Numbered from the stretch's first letter, positions 23,348-36,324 are shown. The stretch: DNA of 64,000 nt from Paramarasmius palmivorus (GCA_037176845.1 JAYKXP010000028.1:248001-312000); one strand, 5' to 3'. Notes: generated by a model not told the origin, from the sequence alone. Made by a program: numbers and translations.

Positions 23348-25023
23348 ATGCTGACACTCCGCCATTTTATTGTTGTGGTTTTCTTGTGGCTCCTTAGGTT
23401 GCACCACGCCCTCGCTTTGAAGGGCGATGGCAGATGCGGGCGCTACCTTTGCGTCAATGCTACGATACACGACAATACGGTGATATGTGCGTCTTCTTAG
23501 CTCAAAGGGAGACTTCGCTCTAATATATCTTATCAGATCAACTGACACCTCTCCGAAGTCCCGTTGGATGGGTCGCTCTGTAGGTTCCCTCCCTCACTTC
23601 TTCAATCAATACCCAACAATTTACAGAGGATTTGGGCGAAAGATGAAAGACAGTCATATGGTCGTCCTCTGGGAAAACGACGATGGAAGTACGACAATCT
23701 CACAACGATTCGCGACTGGACACAAGATGCCAAAGATGGTGGAGCGACCGCCCCGAATTGCCTGGCTGCCCGATTCCAAACCACTGGAGGTGACATACTT
23801 TAGTGACAACGGCGGTGCGCGTGCTGACGTTTCACGTTTAGTGGCATCCCGACGCTGGGACTTCATTTTCATTCGAAATACAACGCGATCACGGACTCAT
23901 TTATAATCCCTCAGAACCATACTTTAAAAACTTCATCTGGGCGTACTCAAAATACCATCCTGACTCGCCCGATCCTGGTACTAAAATTTACCAGCACTTC
24001 GCTGCAGGGCAGGTTACCCTAGATTTCAACAAGGATCTGATGCAAATCGAGGATACTCCGGTAGACGAGACCAACGTGCCAACTCGCCCTGTTATCGATA
24101 CTGATAATAACTCGGTCGACACTACACCTCCGTCTCATCATCAAGATCCATACAGTGCTCATGAGTTGATCGTCATATGCCATGGGGCTCTAGTAACCAT
24201 CGGATTCCTTGTACTCCTTCCATTCGGCTCGCTAGCTGCCAGATGGACGAGAACGGTGACCCCAAAATGGTTCAAAGTTCACCGCATAACGAATCATTAT
24301 ATCGGTCTACCCGTAATCCTCATTGGATGGCTTCTTGGACCTGTAGCGGTCTTTGATGCACAGGCTTCACATTTCCTTGACGCCCATCAGGTATGCCTCG
24401 TAAATGTCTCACTGAGCAACCAACTCAATATTACTAAGATATGCGGGCTTCTCCTCTTCGCTTTCTACTTGCTGCAAATCATGCTCGGACGCTACGTACA
24501 CAAGCGCAACCAGCTCCCTGATCGAAAGGGGCACCCTCCTTCGAACATATTGCACGTATGTTTTGGGCTTTTTATCGTTTCCCTTGCATTCCTGCAGGTT
24601 GGCCGCTTAGCTCGTTTCAGTTCCTATATATCTTGACGGTAATTGTGCTTTCATAGGTTCGTAGTGGTATGAATGAATGGGAACAAGTTACTGGCCGTCC
24701 CGGTGCGCACTGGACCCATGTAATGTGGAAAGTATGGGTGGTGGTAAGTAGTATACTTCTATATCATGCTTGTTCCTTACGAATACGTCGTATAGTTTTT
24801 GCCGGCTGCATACCTCGCTGGTCTATCCCTTCTCCGCCGCCAGTTCTACCAGGAGCAGCAGGGTCTTGGGCCGGCTACGCACAAGCATTATATATCCCTG
24901 GACGTCGACCCTAACAGCCCATCTGCTTCAGAAACTATGTTCGATATTGGCGAGTTGGATGAAGACATGAATATCTCCAAGGAAGCTGAGACAGAGGAGC
25001 CACTGCTACGAGGGTCGCACTAA
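23348..25023 (+). CDS. DOMON-cytochrome b561 membrane protein
   Basis: Membrane redox protein: an extracellular heme-b DOMON domain (CDH-cytochrome type) joined to a transmembrane cytochrome b561 core. Seven exons (23348-23486, 23537-23579, 23627-23789, 23842-24390, 24439-24597, 24657-24743, 24796-25023) give 455 codons. The start has a signal peptide (MLTLRHFIVVVFLWLL...). The DOMON domain contains SPVGWVALGFGRKMKDSHMV, the region of the axial Met, and a distal Tyr/His-rich part. Five or six hydrophobic helices follow, including ELIVICHGALVTIGFLVLLP and HRITNHYIGLPVIL, with the histidines expected for two b hemes. The tail is acidic and ends EEPLLRGSH. Electron donor and acceptor cannot be told from sequence. 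Confidence 0.88.
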
Positions 25024-25416
25024 TCTATGCTTTATAGTTAAATTTTACCACCAGACATGTAATATTACACTGGATAATGTACTACATACATAGCCACAAA
25101 GAAACCAGGAAAAAGGAAGGGAACAGATGTGTAGGTATACATGATTGTCCGGGTATGAATTAGACGAATGAATGTGTGATGCTAGAGATATAAATATGCC
25201 AATGCCAATAAGATACACCACCAACCGCCCGAGTCCGTGGCGTGCTTCTGCCTGCCATCAAGGCAAATTTAGTCACGCCTGTGCTCCAGCAATGTAAATG
25301 TCAGGACCTATAGGAATGTGATGAAAAGGCGAAAAATCCTTTGTCCTGAGACTTTTTGCTGCTACGCTGACGGATAGGAAAGACGGAATACGAAACATAA
25401 GCCAAACGCATCGAAC
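25024..25416. other. Convergent 3' region
   Basis: Lies between the 3' ends of the DOMON-b561 gene and the EST1/SMG6-like gene; no promoter is needed here. AT-rich, with no gene or repeat seen. Confidence 0.55.
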
Positions 25417-28400
25417 TTATGTGGTGTCGGTGAGTAACCGGGCGAGATCCTTCTCACTAGCTGCGGGTAGCTGTCGAGAACGGGCCTTCAGACGCACTAC
25501 GAAAGGCGTCAACATACTCAATCAAATGGTCAGCAAAATAATAACTCACAATTTCGGTCCAAACTTAATAGTACAACCTTGACAGGATTTGGAATATCTT
25601 TTGTACGCTCATCGGGCTTGAGCATTGCAGACCGGTCGGTCCAGTGTTCGTCGTGCCAGATAGCCGTTTTGAGGATGAGGTCATCCATGCTCCTCTCCGC
25701 TCGAGTAAAGTCAACTTCTTCTGTTCGCACGTTGAGCGTGGTCAAGTAGTTGCCTTTCGACGTTTGCACTTTCAGTGAACTGCTGTGCGAACGGAGATGC
25801 GAGGTGATATATGACAATGCACTGTCTGCAGCTTCACTTAGCTGAGGAGAAGAATTTGACTTGAGGCCATCAAGTTCCATGACAACCGGGAGTGGAACGA
25901 GCACTGTCCACCGAAGACTTTCGACCAGAGAAGCGAACATGGATAAAGAAGACAGGAGGATGTTGGTGTCGACAACCAAAACCGTGTACCCAGGAGCGAT
26001 AGGCAACAGCTGTTGTGGAGTACCTTCCTTCTTACGAGGGTGTCGATGTGAGGTTTGCTCCATCCTTGAAGGTTCTTGAAGAAGGCTTTGCAGGTAGCGA
26101 CGTCGTTCCTGAAGAATGGATATGTAAGTGAATGCAATGACCAAGTAGTAGAGAGATATTATACCTTGAGCTCCTTGATTTCAGGGGGATCATTCTCGTC
26201 GTCGTCGTCACTACTTTCCTGGGCCCCTTCGTATCCTTCTTCATCGACTTCCATTGCCTCGTCGTTCCATCGAGTACCCATCTTTCTCCTTTCCTCCTTT
26301 TCTTTCTCGATACGTTCAAGCTCCTTCCATTGCTGGACTTTGTCGGCCAGGAAGCCCTCAACTCGCCATTCCCGCGTACCAGGAACCCATGTGAAGCCTT
26401 TCACCACGCCAGCAAGGGACACTGCAGAGCGTACAATACGCACGTAGCGTCGCTTCTTCTCATCCATTGTCGTGTTGTCTTCATCCTCATCCTCAATACG
26501 TCCATCAGCGACTTCGCTGACCTCTGTTGCATCGAGCGTATCGATCTCAGCCTGGCCGACGTCCTCGTTAGTCTTATTCCAGTAGCCTCTTTCAAAGACT
26601 TTTCGCCCGACCCATTCCATTCCACGCATGCACCAGTCCTCTGGGAGAGGTGGCTGGAAATGACTCGTCAGCATTGGCCAGCGATCCGTGCCATCCGGGG
26701 GAGACGTAAAATTATCGCCCATCAGTTGCTGAGATTGCATGACGCTTCTTGGAATAGTCGTGAAAAAGTTGGCCAGGTCTTCCCAGGGGATGCTCCGTTC
26801 CATCACTTCCAGGGTCTTGTCGTGCTTGAGCATGGTCGCCAAAAATGTGAGAATGATGGTCAAGTAGGGATTTACCCGAGACCTGGCATATGGAGAGGCT
26901 TTTCGAGTTGGACGACGTAAGACGTGTGATAGCATTGCAAATGTCAACTCAAGTGCCAGTTTAAACGCCATTGGAGCTTCAACAGCATCTTGCTCCGCGT
27001 CTGACGCTGGTGGCGTTATGTGAGCTCCAGCTCTTGAGTCGTCGTCGACGTCCATGCGATCTTCGTCCTTCTCCTTCTTGGCGATAACCCGAGTAGCCGG
27101 TTCTCGTGAGGCAATACCTCCACAGCGTTTGAGGACACTATTGGGTTTGTTGTATTCGAGGATGGCGCTAATGTTGATAACGGCCATCATGATCCATTCC
27201 CGTTCTTCGGCACCTTCAAGGGCGAGTCGTTCGATAAATCGGAGAATCGTCGAATGGAAATCATCCAGTTGGATATTTGTGAAGAGCATGCCGTGAAGAA
27301 GTACGAAAAGTTCGGCGACTGTGGCATCAGGAAGCTGCCGCTTTTCCTGGGCTTCATGTGACCACACAGGAAGAATCGACTCTCGAGAAAGCATGAAAGG
27401 ATGTAGAGTCATCATACTAGAAACCAGCCAAATGAGTGTAATGCCTTTAGAATAATGCACAAACTCACCTCTTAACGAAATGATATACGGCTCTCAACTC
27501 TTCTCCTGGGACATCCCGGCTCAGGAGCCCCAGGTGTTGGTGAAGTCGTCCCGTTCCTGGCTGGTCTGCTAAGCCCTTTCCATACCAATCCCGTGCGATC
27601 GTCCGCCATCTTTCGACTTCTGGCTCTATCTCCAAGGCTCTAGCTGCAGCGACTCCGACACTCGGTGATGGAGAGTCATCGATACGTGCTGCGGGTGCGT
27701 CGCTTACGGACTTTGCATCAGGAGCTGCGGGCACGCCTAGTTGATCCTCCGCTGCGTCGGCCTTGGCTAACCGTGCTGACGCCTCTGCCACGTTGGTAGC
27801 AGTAAGTGTCGAGCCGGAAGTCGTACCACCAGTAATCATGGCGGCCACCATCATGCGATACCGGGCCAAGTCGCCGAGTGCTTCTAGCCAGCCACTCTTG
27901 AAGGCGGCTAATGGGGGCTCCTCGAGTAGACCGGTGTAGAAGGTGTAGGCATAGTAAATGAAGTCCTGGAGGTGCTCCAAAGCTAATGGAGAACTGAACG
28001 AAGCACGGCGAAGGTTTTCAAGAAGTTTGTGGAATCCGAACGTCCACAGGCGAACTACGATGTTGTACTTGGTAGGTATGTTGCGCAGGGAGGCGGGAAC
28101 TGATGGTGCTAGCGAGATTTCGAGGAGGTTGTGTATTGTCTCGACGAGTCTGAGTAAACCATGTTAGCGAAAGGTTGGAGGAATAGATGAAACACCAACT
28201 TTTTGTGATCTTCAATCTGTCTCACCCACTTCTCCTTTTCCTTCTCTGCCTCGTCATCTTCAGTCTGGGGACTCTTCCCCTTGAGAAGTATTCGATTGTT
28301 ATCGCGGGAGTCTTTATCAGACTCTTCCTCTTTCTGGACCTTCAACTCCAGGGTCGTGATCAGGCGGTACAACTTCTTGAGCTGAACCGCGAAAATATTG

Positions 28401-29137
28401 GTGCCTGACCCTTCGTCGTGGGGTTTGCCCTGCTGATCAAACAAGGCCGACGAGGTTGAGGATCCATCGGTGTTGGAAGATAAGGTGAATGTTGAGGATA
28501 TTTGTGATGCGGCATAGGAAGATGTGGAAGATGCGGATATATATTCGCCGGAAGATTTGGGTGTCGGTGTTGGGCGTTGACCTTGTTGTTGTGGTCGTGA
28601 GAGTACCTGGAAACGTACTGGGTCGTCTTTCCGAGGGTCGAATAATTGCCGAGCATGACCGTCCTTCTCGCGACTAGGACGGTTGCTACTGGCGGTGTCA
28701 GACATAGCTTCTGGTTCGGCTGTTCGTCGCATGGTAGGAATAGGATCTCGTTCAGGATTATATAGTTTGGAAGGGTGATTTGATTTCGCAGTCGCATGCG
28801 AGGGACGAGGTGAAGTATTATGTGATGAGATGTTGAGGCGACGTGAAAAGTCCTCAGGATCTGCATCTGGAGAGGGACGATGCACGACGACTTGAGGTCG
28901 TTTAGGAGATCCACGAGTCATTGTTGAAGGTGGAAGTGCTTTAGTAGACTTGTCCAAAGGACCTTTTTCAGTTTTTTCCTTTGGACGAGTTGCACTGCGG
29001 GATTGCTATCAGAATCATAGGGTGTGAATGTTAGATGACCGGACTTACACTTCCTTTGCAGTTCTCCTCTTGAACGCTATTAGTCGTTCGTCGAGGTTTG
29101 TGGGCGTAGGGCCCTTTCTCTCGTCGAGATTGGGCAT
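25417..29137 (-). CDS. EST1/SMG6-like protein with C-terminal PIN endonuclease domain
   Basis: Relative of metazoan SMG6/EST1A, which cleaves nonsense mRNAs and binds telomerase. Six exons (29051-29137, 28196-29005, 27469-28139, 26165-27416, 25550-26108, 25417-25496) give 1152 codons. The N-terminal ~200 residues are disordered and basic. A helical 14-3-3/TPR-like region follows (LYRLITTLELKV..., DFIYYAYTFYTGLLE, RLHQHLGLLSRDVPGEELRAVY). A second helical domain holds IPWEDLANFF and RGMEWVGRKVFERGYW. The PIN domain keeps three acidic sites: VVDTNILLSSL, RSMDDLILKTA and LLSLDRNLRLKAR, plus VMELDGLK. It should therefore be a competent nuclease. Whether it serves NMD, telomeres or both is inference. 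The exon 2/3 junction was chosen for phase; another acceptor would change one or two residues. Confidence 0.88.
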
Positions 29138-29591
29138 TTTGGGACGTAAAGGTTAAGAGCAAGATCAATGTCGGCCTCGCATTTCGATGCGGCTGCGCAG
29201 CAGAGCTGCGGATTGAGTTGATCTATCTATCTATTCACTCAACAGCATTTGCTGAATAACGGGGCTATCAATCTTCGTTTCTGACGGTTTTTCCACACTC
29301 AGTATACTTGTCCAGGTAAGTAACTGTGGAGCACAGTCGTATGGCTAATAATGCTCACGATGACTAGGTCCGCCAGAGTCGCTACTGCAAGTCACTCTGA
29401 ACTATCATTACTCTTACTTGTACATCGTAACATGGTATAATACGTAGATAGGCACATGGAGGGGCACTGTGCAGCATAGCCGTGGTAACATATGGCCCTG
29501 TAAAATTACATTGTCCGTCCAAAATCCCCGATCCCTAGCCATTCCGTCTGCATTGCGTGTCTCGTGCACTGCTCGTGCGTATCTTTCTTCG
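29138..29591. other. Promoter region of EST1/SMG6-like gene and 3' end of SnoaL-like gene
   Basis: Both neighbours are on the minus strand. A short tandem of ATCT (about four units) lies near 29219-29236. No coding gene or RNA gene seen. Confidence 0.5.
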
Positions 29592-30487
29592 TCAATCGTG
29601 TTTCGGAACTCTCACCAACCAAGGTCCAAACTTCGCATTCGCTTTCCGCAGGAAACCCGCCCCGTAATGAACAGGTAGATCCTTCCCGTCCCACTGGTCG
29701 ACAAGCCGGATGATCTTGTTGTCTTCGTCAAGATCCACAATGATGATAGAGGTTACGACCTATAAAGTTTGAGCATGGGACAGCTGCAACGGAGGCACGT
29801 TTGCATACTTTTTTGACACCCAAGAGACGTAATGTGTATTCCTGTTTCTGAGAATAGACAAATCTGTTTGGATAATGCGTCGAAGACATGACACGGGTTG
29901 ACAGGGTTTCTGATTTCGATATAATCTTGGGCTGCACAGACTATTTCAGGATTCATCCAGGTGGAAACGAAGCGGACGTACGAGAGCAAACCACTAAAGA
30001 AGAGTGAGTCTTCACAGAACCAACAGGAGATGTAGATGACGAACTTGTGCAGCATACTCGTTATAGCCTTTGCAGCTCACGAAGGGGTCCTAGAAACAGC
30101 TTCAGAAAACAGCTACAGATGCCAAACGGTATAACGACGGACCTCAAAGACAGCATCTTTATGCCATGATCTCTCAAGGATCTCCACAGTTGGTCGACAG
30201 CAATACAGTTCCTTCAAGTCGGCCAACACCCTATTATGATCCTCCTTGACATCAACATGACTACTTGATCGTCTGGGGTCACTCCCAGTTCTTCTGTGCT
30301 TTGTGTCTACGGGAACCCCAGAGTAATGTGCGCCACTTGCGATGGACCCCACTAAAGCAGGGGTAGGAACCGATTTAGGAAGTATTGATGGATGAAATGT
30401 CTGAGACGGAGGCGACGGTGAGCGCGTCGTGTGGGAATGTCTTGATGTCGAACGTCGGTGAGTGTGAGTCGTCGAGCTCATTGTCAC
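29592..30487 (-). CDS. SnoaL-like (NTF2-fold) domain protein
   Basis: Five exons (30143-30487, 30045-30089, 29982-29993, 29809-29931, 29592-29759) give 230 codons. The first ~70 residues are disordered and rich in Ser, His and Arg. The rest matches the NTF2-like cone fold: VLADLKELYCCRPTVEILER, AVFEDPFVSCKGYNEYAAQW, then QEYTLRLLGVKK, IIIVDLDEDNKIIRLVDQW and the conserved end GFLRKANAKFGPWLVRVPKHD. Such fungal proteins have no settled function; the fold alone does not tell enzyme from binding protein. One exon is only 12 nt (codes WFAL). Start at 30487 or the next Met two codons later. Confidence 0.82.
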
Positions 30488-30732
30488 GATAGGGTTTGCT
30501 CAAGATGGCAGAAAGACTAAAGAGCCGTTTCGCTTGCGCCTCGCACCTTCGCGAAGGCAGTGACAAGCTATGTGACGTCACACATACAAGGCGAGGCTGC
30601 TCTGGCCAAGAACGGCAGGTCCGCAGCCATGCAGCTACTGGATGTAACAGAGCGCAAAAAATGCGACGAATATATCATATAAACCAGCAATAACAGAGCA
30701 GAAATCGTACATATCCATCCTTTCGTCCCTTA

Positions 30733-31878
30733 TCAGCCACCATTCGTCTGCCCTTGCCACAGCCCATAAGATTTGCCTGGGGTTGTCTGCCATAGCCGGA
30801 TAGTTCCGTCCTCTGTAAGCAGGTGATATTAGATTCCATTTAATACATACTTCCGAATACGAAACAACTCACCGCTACCACTCGCGTACATCTCTCCATC
30901 CGGACTGAATTCGACACAATGAACAGGACCGTGATGACCTTTCAGGACCTCGCGTTCTTCACCATCCATTCCATGGATACGAACCCATTCGTCACCTTGA
31001 TTTCCAGTGACGAACCGATCCTGAAGAATGGGGTGGATCGAGGCCGAAGATGGAGAGTAGGGAAGATTGAGAGTATGAGAAGGCACACCGCTGTTTGTGG
31101 GAAGCGCGTGAATGAATGCAACCGTCTTTCCTGAGGTGACCACCAATCGTCCTGTTTGAGGAGAAAGTTCCATCGATGTTATCGGATTCGGAAAAGTAAT
31201 GCTAGTCGTTAAAGTTCGTGTCCTCAAGTCCCACCACCTGACCAAAAAGGTCAACATCAGTGAAACACTTGGATGAAAACGCGTCAACTCACTTGATGAT
31301 TCCGTCCTCTCCAGCGGTGACACCAGTATGTTCACCAACCCACACGACACTTTTCACGGTTTTCTCGTGTGCTGTGGGACCGCCCTCGGTCAAAAAATCC
31401 GGATCGGCATCAGGTTTGTTGAGATCGAATATCCGAACTTTCTTTTCTTGACCCCCAGTTAACAGATGCGACGAAGATGGTGAAAGTGCGACGCTGCGAA
31501 CAATATGATTATGAGGGAATGAATGCAAGCAGTTTCCAGAATATGTATCCCAAACTTTTCTGTCGTTTAGAGCACAAAAATCAACGGGATGTCTCGGTAA
31601 AAAAAGAACAATAGAATAACTCACGCTGTAAAATCAGCACTTCCAGACGCCGCTCGTGAAGCATCGGGGGACAGCTTTGTGCTCCAGACAGCGCCTTTAT
31701 GGCCGAGAAAAGTTCCAATCCAATCTCCTGTCCATTCCCTCAGCATCGGATTCCCATCTTTGCAACTTGAGATGAGCAAATAATTGCCATCGTCTTGGAT
31801 GGGAGAGAAAGAAAGATGTGTGACTGGGCGGGTATGGCCAGGAGCGACGAGGGGAGTGGATTTTGGGAATCCAGACAT
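30733..31878 (-). CDS. STRAP: WD40 protein, STRAP/UNRIP family
   Basis: Seven-blade WD40 scaffold related to human STRAP/unrip, which in animals joins the SMN complex and represses TGF-beta signalling. Four exons (31625-31878, 31293-31559, 30873-31237, 30733-30812) give 321 codons. Seen in order: GHTRPVTHLSFSP, LISSCKDGNPMLREWTGDW, GHKGAVWSTKLSPDASRAAS, AKVWDTYSGNCLHSFPHNHI, EDGIIKWWDLRT and GHHGPVHCVEFSPDGEMYAS. The KDG..MLRxxTGDWIGTF block is typical of STRAP. Its exact partner in fungi is not shown by the sequence. Confidence 0.9.
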
Positions 31879-33467
31879 TAAAAGGGACGTATAAAGAGAA
31901 AAAGATTATAGATGGTCGTGATAGAAAGCGCGCTGCGCCGGACGTTGACAAGATATGGCAGACTTGCTTTTTGGGATGAAGGAACTGGGCAAAAGCGGGC
32001 ACTGGGCTCACGTGGCACTGGCAACACCTCACCACGGTCCATCGCTTAGCTGCGAGCTTTAGCGCTTTACCTCAACGATTCAGGTCGTTACTTACAGGCT
32101 GCTACTCAAGTCTTGGGTGACAAGGACCGACCGTTTCTCTCTGTCTATTTTCTGCGGGTCCTTTGTAATCGAGTTGAAAGCTCATTGCACCCAAAACCGT
32201 TTTAGACAGCGCCACTCAAACTTCTTCAGCGACTCACTGCACCCTGCGCAACATATATTCATTCAGAGCTGTCGGTCTATTCTTGTCCCTGAATATTTGA
32301 ATGACCGTCAAATTTGACAATGATTCGGATCAGCACTTCGTCCTGAAATCGTTTTCCAGCCCAACATTTGCTGCACGCATGCAATCATTGCGAAGGCGCA
32401 ATACCTGTCTACAATTGCCCAATCCCACTATCTGGTTCCTGGTGGAATAACTCCACGGTCGGAAAAAGCATAGGTCGATCTCCTTGCCCCTAGTAAGTGC
32501 CTGAAACTGCAATCTATCCGTTAATATTCAACCCACATATATCGGACAGGAATGTGAAGGTCGCACAGACTCACAGTATCTCACATAGTGAAAATCTTCA
32601 TCGAGTTGTCGTCTTAAGTTATTTCGGACGAAATCTCGGTCGACCCACTTTGTTCACATGCCAGTAGTTCCTCGGAGAGCCACTACGCCTTTCTTCGCCT
32701 TTTCGCACGATTCTACCACGTAAAGTAAGCTGGAACACCCAAGATATGCAACAGTGACACTGTTACTATCCCATGTTCCAGTGTTCAAAATCTGACGAGT
32801 TTCAGTTTGCATGTCACAACATAGTAATAGGTACTCGATCGTGATAAACCAGGGCCAGGTTCGAATCTCTCTCATTTGACGTGATAAATATTCTTTTTCC
32901 CGCCATGTACTAGAGGAGCTATTCTCTGTCAAATCAGAATTGCTAGTACTTCAACCTCTGATTCTGATTAGTGGCTCGGACTTTGTAGTCTTCAATCTGA
33001 CCAATTTCGACAAGGATCTGGCCGGGCTGGTCCACAGGACTCGTGTTCTCTCGGAAAATCGGACAAGCTTAGGGCCAAGGTAGTCGCTACGCCTGTTCGC
33101 ACCAACAGAACTAAGCACCTGCCATATTTGGTAACATTGTGGCGAACTACTTGCCGCTGGAAAATCGTGGGAAAGGTTTACAAAATTTTTCTATTAGCAA
33201 AATTGCGCAATCCCAGCCCCGGATCGCAACAACGTTGCTAATTCAGTCCTATCATGTCAATGTTTACAAACTGGTATAATATGTGGATCTTTCCTGTGTG
33301 CGCTTCTTCATTCCCTCTTCTGCGCTCTCTGGGACTCTCGGAACACGGAGGTTACTAGGAACTTCGACTTCCTGAAACTTCCCGACATCCGATTACGCTT
33401 ACTCGTTTCACCGCAAGCGCTCAAATAGCTCGAAGCCAACCGGTCTATTCTCACCTTGACTTTGACG
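31879..33467. other. 1.6-kb stretch without a supported gene
   Basis: Lies between the STRAP-like gene start (minus) and the sulfate permease start (plus), so it contains both promoters. A CACGTG palindrome is at 32009-32014. On the minus strand at 32.5-33.1 kb a few short frames look protein-like (for example one containing NTSPVDQPGQILVEIGQIED) but each ends in stops and I could not link them into a gene. They may be the remains of a decayed gene. No tRNA, rRNA or terminal repeats seen. Confidence 0.5.
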
Positions 33468-36324
33468 ATGACCACCAAAGCGAAGAACCTAGGAAAACGG
33501 GTCATCGGCTACCCCGAAGAAATCGTGCCCGTCATCTCTACCACCGACTGGCTTGGACGATTCGCTCACAACCCGATCCCCGCTGTTCGTTTGTTCCCTG
33601 ACTTCCACTTCCCCTACGATGCTAAGCCATGTCCTTAGGCAAGGGACTATCTCATCAGTCTATTCCCTATAATCACTTGGATAACAAGATACAGTACGAC
33701 CCCGTCACTGCCCCTCGCCCGCACTCGCAACTAACGCCACTTAAAATAGACGTCGGTTGGCTCACAGGTGATCTCATTGCTGGCATCACGGTTGGGATGG
33801 TATTGGTGCCCCAGGGAATGTCGTATGCACAGGTGATGTACTCTCAACACGTATGTTCGTATCCACGGCTAACAATTATTTCAATTCCAGGTAAATTCTC
33901 CCAGCTCTGCGCCAAAAAGCGGAATTGCTCACTCATCTCTAGATCGCAACCCTCCCGCCTGAATACGGACTGTATAGCTCCTTTGTCGGAGTGCTCATCT
34001 ACTGTGTAAGAGAAGAATTTCTCTTCTGAGTTCGTCGTCTCAAGGCTTTTCTAGTTCTTTGCTACCTCCAAGGACGTCTCCATCGGTCCAGTGGCAGTAA
34101 TGTCGCTCACGGTATCCCAGATCATCAAGCACATAGAGGACAACCATGGCACCCAATGGGATCGTCCTCTAATTGCAACCACTTTGTCATTCATCTGCGG
34201 TTTCATTGTCCTTGGTATAGGGCTTCTCCGGCTTGGATGGCTGGTTGAATTCATTCCCGCACCGGCGGTCAGCGGTTTCATGACCGGTTCTGCTATCAGC
34301 ATCGTCGCTGGCCAAGTCCCTGGTCTGATGGGAATCAGTGGGTTTGAGTGAGTGGAAATCTCCTCCGCCGTTTAGCCGTCATGCTGACGGTTATTATGTA
34401 GCACACGCGCGGCCACCTACAAAGTGATCATCAACACACTCAAGGGGCTCCCCAAAACAAAATTGGACGCAGCTTGGGGGCTACCTGCGCTTGTTGCACT
34501 ATATGCGATCCGGATTGGATGCGACCGTCTGACGAAACGTTTTCCTCGAAGAGGTTCGTCCGATTTACATATCTACATGAGTCTCTCTTGACTAACGTCG
34601 GTGTGGTCATCAGAACGCGTGTTCTTCTTCCTGTCGGTTTTACGACACGCCTTTGTCATTCTTGTTTTCACAATTGCTTCATGGCTATATACGCGACACA
34701 GGGCTGATTCTAAAGGAAAATACCCAATCAAAATTCTGGGCGATGTTCCCCGAGGTCTCAAGCATGTTCACACTCCCACGATAGACCCATCACTTGTCTC
34801 AGCATTAGGTTCCCAATTACCCATTGCTACCATCATTCTTTTCCTGGAGCACATCTCGATTTCCAAATGTAAGCCCGCATTGATTTGACTGTGGACCTTA
34901 CTGAGTCTTTCAACGCTAGCATTTGGTCGATTGAATGGATACAAAATCAATCCCAACCAAGAGCTCATCGCCATTGGTGTCACCAATACTATCGGTTCTG
35001 TCTTCGGCGCATATCCTGCAACAGGTTCATTCTCTCGCTCGGCTCTGAAATCTAAGAGCGGTGTGCGAACGCCAATTGCAGGCGTCTACACGGCAGTGGT
35101 CATAATTGTTGCTCTCTACGGCCTCACTCCGGCTTTCTATTGGATTCCTAATGCGTCGCTCTCCGCCGTCATCATTCACGCTGTCGCCGACTTGGTCGCA
35201 TCTCCTCCTCAGGTATGTCAGTTGACCTCCACAAGCTAGTCCAAGAACTGATAGGTGTCTAGGTGTTTTCCTATTGGCGTGTTTCCCCTCTTGAATTCAT
35301 CATATGGGCTGCTGCGGTCTTGGTCACCGTCTTCTCCTCAATTGAGAACGGCATCTATGCATCTGTCGGAGCTTCACTTGTCCTCCTTCTTATCCGCGTT
35401 GCCCATCCTCGAGGCAACTTCTTGGGGAAGGTAACTTTGAAACAAGAAGGTTCAGGAAGCAAGGAGGAGCGAGAAGTCTTCCTACCGCTGAAAAAAGACG
35501 GTGTTACAAACTCGCAAATCAAAGTCGTACCGCCTTCTCCCGGTGTCATTGTATACCGGTTCGAGGAGAGCTTCCTCTATCCCAATTGTTCAATCTTCAA
35601 TGATGTGCTTGTCGACTATGTCAAAGCAAACATGCGTAGAGGGAAGGACATGAGCACTGTCAAGCTCAGCGACCGACCTTGGAACGATCCTGGTCCCGGA
35701 CGAGGAGGTTCCAGCGCTTCTGAAGTGGAAGAAAATGCCAAAAAACCCGATCTTCACGCTGTGGTCCTTGATTTCTCTGGGGTGTAAGCACTATACGCCT
35801 TCGTTCATGACAGCACGCTAACAGGTATTCCAGGTCCCATGTTGATACCACGGCAATACAAAGCTTGATCGATACGAGAAACCAGCTGGAGAGGTGGGCC
35901 GACCACCCCGTCGAAGTGAGTCGCTCCAAAATGATTTCTGTTCACCTATTCATCTCGCAAATCTTAGTTCCACTTTGCTACTATCTTGTCGCCCTGGATT
36001 CGCAGAGCCCTTATTGCAGGTGGATTCGGCATTGGTGCATCCGCTTCACAAGCTCCCAGAGAAATCGCGGCTGTAGTTCCGTACAGAGACGGTCTTCGCG
36101 ATCGCCAGTTCTCAGAGTGGCGTGAGGCTTCATCAGAGGATATTGAGCGGGGACGTCTGGACAGAGAATCTGTCAGCTCTGGAGACGACAAAAAAGATTT
36201 CGCTGAGAGGCTCGATGGATTTACTGCACCTCTTCCAGAAGAGACACCCTTCTTCCATCTAGACTTGCCAGCAGCAGTACGCGCAGCGGAGACTGGCCTA
36301 GGTCGTACCAGACCGGGACAGTAA
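33468..36324 (+). CDS. Sulfate permease (SulP family) with STAS domain
   Basis: Plasma-membrane sulfate importer related to yeast SUL1/SUL2. Eleven exons (33468-33584, 33639-33693, 33750-33832, 33943-34005, 34055-34347, 34402-34553, 34614-34868, 34920-35212, 35263-35783, 35834-35915, 35968-36324) give 756 codons. The cytosolic N-terminus leads to DLIAGITVGMVLVPQGMSYA, then ATLPPEYGLYSSFVG, VSIGPVAVMSL, IPAPAVSGFMTGSAI, the motif NQELIAIGVTNTIGSVFGAY, PATGSFSRSA, and about ten to twelve membrane spans. The STAS domain follows (VVLDFSGVSHVDTTAIQSL). It ends RTRPGQ. The third intron (33833-33942, 110 nt) is about twice normal and has internal donor and acceptor signals. Sulfur limitation is the usual control; I see no proven site. 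Confidence 0.95.

Noticed and set aside
29219..29236. ATCT micro-repeat as a possible regulatory array
   Set aside because: Only four units; ordinary short simple repeat.
32855..32870. GGTTCGAATCT, like the T-loop of a tRNA
   Set aside because: The flanking bases do not pair into a T-stem or acceptor stem and no anticodon arm is seen.
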